Shown one piece after another: positions 62,708 through 64,000 of a stretch of 64,000 nt of DNA (positions are counted from its first letter, which is position 1; every line of letters starts with the position of its first letter). A model generated the notes under the pieces. That model saw only the letters and a list, made by a program, of their open reading frames with translations, did no database searches and was not told the DNA's origin. Made by a program: the position numbers and the translations under genes. This stretch comes from Prevotella sp. (GTDB taxonomy: Bacteria; Bacteroidota; Bacteroidia; Bacteroidales; Bacteroidaceae): contig JAFZSL010000007.1 of the NCBI GenBank assembly GCA_017619375.1, forward strand, positions 124,001-188,000, written 5' to 3'.

Positions 62708-64000
62708 TTATCCCATGACCACGGTCACGTCATGGTCACCGGGAGAATATGGAATGGTGTTGCCTTCGATGAGCGTTCCGTCCAACTCGATGCTCACAAC
62801 ACCATGACAGACACCCTGGGGATTTGAAATGCGGATACGGTATTCTGCATCGCGGTATTTGCGCTTTACCGAATACTCCGTAGCCGAGGAAGGAACGCAG
62901 GGGTCTATGCGGATGCCGTCGTAGTCGGGCTTGATGCCAAGGATGTATTGGCTGATGGTGAGCCACATCCAAGCAGCAGTACCTGTCAACCAACTGTTCT
63001 TTCCCTCTCCGGGACGCGCAGCATCCTTTCCTGCCACCATCTGGCAGTTGACATAGGGCTCCACCTTGTGCAACGTACTGTATTTCTCTTCCACATAACT
63101 GGGAAGGATTTTTCGGTAATGACTCCACGCGTCATTGCCACGTCCGGCCAAGGTCTCGCCGATGATTACCCAGGGGTTGTTGTGACAGAAGATGCCTGCG
63201 TTCTCCTTGTAGCCCTCGGGATAACTGCTGATTTCACCATATTCATATACATATTTGGTGAAAGCTGGATTGTTGAGTACGATGCCGTGCTCACACTCCA
63301 AGTATTTTTTGACTGCATCCAAAGACTTGTCTACCATGCCCTCTTTCTGGCCGATTCCTGCCATTGAGCACCAACCTTGGCTTTCAATGAAAATCTTGGC
63401 CTCTTCGTTTTCGTGAGAACCGATTTTCCTGCCGTAATAGTCGTATGCACGGAGATACCATTCACCGTCCCATCCGTCTCGTTTGACAGCTTCCACCATG
63501 GCATCGACATGCTTCTGAGCGCGGTCGGCCTCTTCTTCCTTTCCTAAACGGCGGCATAGTGCAATGTATTCTTTGCCAGTCACCACGAAAAGGCCGGCAA
63601 TCATGATGCTCTCTGCTTTTGTGCCTTCTGTCTTGTTTTCTGTCGTCTGGAATGATTCGTTGGGATCCCAAGAGAAGCAGTTCAGGTTCAGGCAGTCGTT
63701 CCAATCCGCGCGACCTATCAGCGGAAGTTTGTGAGGACCAAGATTCTCCACCACATGGTTGAAGGAGACACGCAGATGCTCCATCAGCGACACTTCGCTG
63801 CCAGGTTGGTTGTCAAATGGAACGAGTTCGTCAAGGATGCTGAAATCCCCGGTCTCCTTGATGTAGGCCACAGTGCCGAAGATGAGCCAGCATGGGTCAT
63901 CGTTGAAACCTCCACCGATGTCGTTGTTGCCACGTTTGGTCAATGGTTGGTATTGATGGTAACAGCCACCGTCGGGGAATTGGGTGGAAGCGATGTCTAT
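62708..64000 (-). CDS. GH94 family glycoside phosphorylase, C-terminal part (cut by right window edge)
   Basis: About 430 residues of the C-terminal part of a GH94 enzyme; the frame stays open to the right edge, so the start is outside. Motifs of cellobiose- and chitobiose-type phosphorylases: [29 protein letters not shown] with the catalytic Asp, [11 protein letters not shown], and [18 protein letters not shown], followed by [22 protein letters not shown] and a C-terminal beta domain. It splits a disaccharide with phosphate to give a sugar 1-phosphate in the cytoplasm. The exact disaccharide cannot be told from this part. Confidence 0.93.
   Translation of the reverse strand: MDIASTQFPDGGCYHQYQPLTKRGNNDIGGGFNDDPCWLIFGTVAYIKETGDFSILDELVPFDNQPGSEVSLMEHLRVSFNHVVENLGPHKLPLIGRADWNDCLNLNCFSWDPNESFQTTENKTEGTKAESIMIAGLFVVTGKEYIALCRRLGKEEEADRAQKHVDAMVEAVKRDGWDGEWYLRAYDYYGRKIGSHENEEAKIFIESQGWCSMAGIGQKEGMVDKSLDAVKKYLECEHGIVLNNPAFTKYVYEYGEISSYPEGYKENAGIFCHNNPWVIIGETLAGRGNDAWSHYRKILPSYVEEKYSTLHKVEPYVNCQMVAGKDAARPGEGKNSWLTGTAAWMWLTISQYILGIKPDYDGIRIDPCVPSSATEYSVKRKYRDAEYRIRISNPQGVCHGVVSIELDGTLIEGNTIPYSPGDHDVTVVMG

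Overview
The window looks like a chromosomal segment of a Bacteroidales bacterium, most likely a Prevotella-type member of the Prevotellaceae. The main reasons are a SusC/SusD polysaccharide utilization locus, several secreted glycoside hydrolases, many promoters of the Bacteroidetes form (-33 TTTG, about 19-20 bases, then -7 TAnnTTTG), almost no Shine-Dalgarno sequences, a PorE-type type IX secretion lipoprotein, and the gene order amidase - MCE protein - dnaA. No rRNA, tRNA, CRISPR array, insertion sequence or phage gene was recognised.

Positions 1-8.8 kb (minus strand) hold a compact beta-glucan utilization operon: SusC, SusD, a surface glycan-binding lipoprotein with a recently duplicated domain, a GH16 endo-beta-glucanase, and a GH3 beta-glucosidase cut by the left edge. 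From 9.2 to 27.1 kb lies a secreted-enzyme region: a CotH-type kinase-fold protein, an unrecognised secreted protein, GH127, a DUF4112 membrane protein, GH97, a 1382-residue protein with two phosphoesterase domains and a dockerin-like tail, a divergent second CotH gene (dockerin-like tail, broken by one extra T), and a GH3 enzyme with a DUF1573 domain in front.

From 27.3 to 46.1 kb the genes are mostly housekeeping: an M48 peptidase with a TerB-like tail, an HD hydrolase, CCA-adding enzyme, a DUF488 protein, a GH43-like enzyme, a truncated sodium:alanine symporter, a LUD protein, topoisomerase III, an exbB-X-exbD-exbD energy-transduction operon, an Lrp/AsnC regulator, folA-thyA-rRNA methyltransferase, PorE, NhaC and DUF4250. 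From 46.6 to 54.8 kb come class II ribonucleotide reductase, folB, an amidase with an 87-bp coding repeat, an MCE lipid-transport protein and dnaA.

From 55.2 to 58.4 kb is a thiamine uptake operon (TonB-dependent receptor plus PnuT) behind a clear TPP riboswitch. The right end (58.5-64 kb, minus strand) has a GH94 phosphorylase cut by the edge, followed by two secreted proteins that share a C-terminal tail of the kind seen on exported Bacteroidetes proteins.

No clearly new defence or mobile system was found. The points most worth a second look are the divergent pair of dockerin-tailed secreted proteins (CotH kinase fold versus double phosphoesterase), a probable short leader RNA with terminator ahead of porE, a 73-bp palindromic insertion-like element flanked by 8-bp direct repeats, and two recently amplified coding repeats.
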